A DNA stretch of 28,060 nt. It comes from a virus. The stretch spans positions 1 to 28,060 of IMG/VR virus record IMGVR_UViG_3300032087_003037; one strand, 5' to 3'. The notes beneath the pieces are model-generated. The model worked only from the letters and a program-made list of their open reading frames with translations. It did not search any database and was not told the DNA's origin. The position numbers and the translations under genes are program-made. Numbering within the stretch: position 1 is the first letter of the stretch; each line of letters starts with the position of its first letter. This document shows, piece by piece, positions 26,607 to 28,060 of the stretch.

Positions 26607-28060
26607 TTATTTTATTATTTGTGATGTAAATCCATCATTATTATATCTTGAAAAGTTTACACTTACTTTTGCTTTTTGTTTTTGCGCATTAGGCGTATAA
26701 AGGTGTCTATTGCAAGCCATAATCGCAAGACCGCTGCTAATAGTAGCATCAAACTTAGTACGCTTAGTAATATCAAATTTCGCCCAATCATTTAGTGTTC
26801 TGTTAAAGTACATGTTACCACAACCGCCGTCTGGTTTTAAACCTACGTTTTCTTGTATGTATGTTTCAATAGCTGCCGCGTGCGCTTGCTTAATATCTTC
26901 ACTAGAGTTTGGTATGCCACCTATTTCTTTTTCAGTGACAGATAATTTATTCCAGACTTTATCAGGCCTGTTCATTGAATATCCTCTATAACCTCTTCTT
27001 CGTAAATAATACAATAAACGTGGTTTATTATTCTCTGCAAGTATAGGCATGCCATAAAATACTAATGACATTAATACATCTTCAAAAAACATTTCAGCTG
27101 TTTGAGGTCTTGCTATGTACTCTAAAAAAAACTGACTAGGTGGTGCATCCTCCATGCTATACTTGGTTAAACCATGTAATGATCCGTTAGAACCTACACC
27201 ATCAACAGTTCCTGATATATCATAACTATCACATCCAAAAGCACCCATGTGCTCGTTACCTGGATATTTTAATCCGTTCTTTTCAATAAATTTATTTTGT
27301 AAATTAATAGGTGGTACCCAGCTAATTCTAAATCTACCTTTTGGATCTGGATAAAACATAACGTTTGTATCTTTTATACCATTAACCCATTGAAAATTAC
27401 CAACAGATATACCGTTGTTAGTTTCTTCATTGAAGTCTATCTGCTCGTATATTTTTACTAGATTAAATATACTGTTATTAGCTTCGTCTCTAAACGCGTG
27501 TTCTTCAGTTCTTGGAAACTGTCTATAAAACTCATTTAATGCGTCTTGATCATTTTTAAGTCCTTCAGCTTCGTTTTGCCAGTGCTCTATAACGCCAGTA
27601 TCAATAAGGTCATTGTGTGGACCGTAGACCTCGTTATCTGGTGTGTCAAAAACAGGTAAGCCATACTCATCCATAAAGCCTTCATAGTTCCACTCCATTG
27701 GTATAAAAAATGAATATAGTCCTGAGGCTGTCTGGCCATTTTTATTTCTTTTAGTTACATCAGAGTTATAATATAATTTCTTAAAATTATCACCTCCTTT
27801 GTCTAACGCGTTACACGTTGAACCCATCATACACTTACCTATAATTCTACTACCAAGTCTTAATGTTGTCTTTGTGACCCTCCAGTTGTTGAGGATGTTG
27901 TCTGGCCTTTCCCACTTGCCTGATTCGTCGTGGACGAGGAGTTTAAGTTTTTCCCCATCGTACGAGTTGTCTCCAGTGTTTTTCCAATCGATTGTGGTGT
28001 CCAACCCTGTGAGCTCTTCTGGTTGGTCACTGGCGGCGGTGGTAAGTTTACGCCTGGTAA
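26607..28060 (-). CDS. terL: Terminase large subunit, C-terminal part (cut by window edge)
   Basis: The frame is open to the window edge upstream of TTG 28004, so that codon is not the true start and the gene is partial. The fragment holds the end of the ATPase domain: a Walker B-like LKLLVHDE followed by a coupling-motif-like KCMMGSTCNAL. The RNase H-like nuclease domain then has candidate catalytic residues in FGCDSYD (Asp259 counting from TTG 28004), AENNKPRLL (Glu324) and TKFDATIS (Asp419). These carboxylates fit the two-metal nuclease that cuts concatemeric DNA during packaging. The Walker A part and N-terminus lie beyond the edge. The stop is two bases before the portal start. Confidence 0.9.
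   Translation of the reverse strand, partial: TRRKLTTAASDQPEELTGLDTTIDWKNTGDNSYDGEKLKLLVHDESGKWERPDNILNNWRVTKTTLRLGSRIIGKCMMGSTCNALDKGGDNFKKLYYNSDVTKRNKNGQTASGLYSFFIPMEWNYEGFMDEYGLPVFDTPDNEVYGPHNDLIDTGVIEHWQNEAEGLKNDQDALNEFYRQFPRTEEHAFRDEANNSIFNLVKIYEQIDFNEETNNGISVGNFQWVNGIKDTNVMFYPDPKGRFRISWVPPINLQNKFIEKNGLKYPGNEHMGAFGCDSYDISGTVDGVGSNGSLHGLTKYSMEDAPPSQFFLEYIARPQTAEMFFEDVLMSLVFYGMPILAENNKPRLLYYLRRRGYRGYSMNRPDKVWNKLSVTEKEIGGIPNSSEDIKQAHAAAIETYIQENVGLKPDGGCGNMYFNRTLNDWAKFDITKRTKFDATISSGLAIMACNRHLYTPNAQKQKAKVSVNFSRYNNDGFTSQIIK

Noticed and set aside
27999-28004. TTG 28004 as the true start of the terminase gene
   Set aside because: The frame stays open to the window edge and the fragment starts just before Walker B, so the N-terminal ATPase part must lie outside the window.
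1-28060. CRISPR array, tRNA, insertion sequence or attachment site
   Set aside because: No direct repeat array, tRNA-like fold or transposase frame was seen; the window is filled by one minus-strand gene series.

Overview
The window is a late (virion assembly and lysis) region of an AT-rich tailed phage with a short tail. It looks like a crAss-like phage (Crassvirales) or a close relative, and its host is probably a marine or other aquatic Bacteroidetes bacterium. The crAss-like placement rests on recognised motifs in the major capsid protein, ring proteins, portal and terminase, and on their gene order; no search was run. The host is inferred from the same families, and from the starts of essentially all genes, which are preceded by A/T-only stretches with no Shine-Dalgarno motif, as is typical of Bacteroidetes. 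All genes are on the minus strand, so transcription runs from high to low coordinates. They are packed tightly: most gaps are 0-30 bases, several starts overlap the previous stop as ATGA or TAATG, and no gap exceeds about 70 bases. The standard genetic code gives intact frames throughout.

Layout in transcription order. DNA packaging and head: the C-terminal part of the large terminase (26607-28060, cut by the window edge), portal (24190-26604), a small beta-rich protein (23836-24165), an acidic probable scaffold (22609-23790) and the major capsid protein (21114-22589). A strong intrinsic terminator with a UUCG loop follows the capsid gene (about 21060-21105). Neck and tail: a conserved protein of unknown role (20243-21043), an intergenic hairpin, two ring/tail-tube adaptor proteins (19431-20183 and 18309-19427) and a 2304-residue tail stabilisation or 'muzzle' protein (11389-18303) with a long adhesin-like C-terminal extension. 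Internal or ejected proteins: a 110-residue protein, a Gly/Ala/Gln-rich 246-residue protein, a 655-residue protein and a 2378-residue multidomain protein (1166-8302) that carries a metallopeptidase HExxH motif, a sigma-70-region-2-like segment and a HAD phosphatase domain. Lysis end: two small membrane/coiled-coil proteins (847-1146, 551-847), an exported heavy-metal-associated (HMA) domain protein (234-554) and the start of a peptidase M15 endolysin (1-227, cut by the window edge).

The genes together describe packaging, capsid assembly, neck and tail building, loading of ejected proteins and lysis. The least expected elements are the HMA metal-binding protein coupled into the lysis cassette, the multidomain giant virion protein, and the greatly extended muzzle protein. 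No tRNA, CRISPR array, insertion sequence or attachment site was seen.
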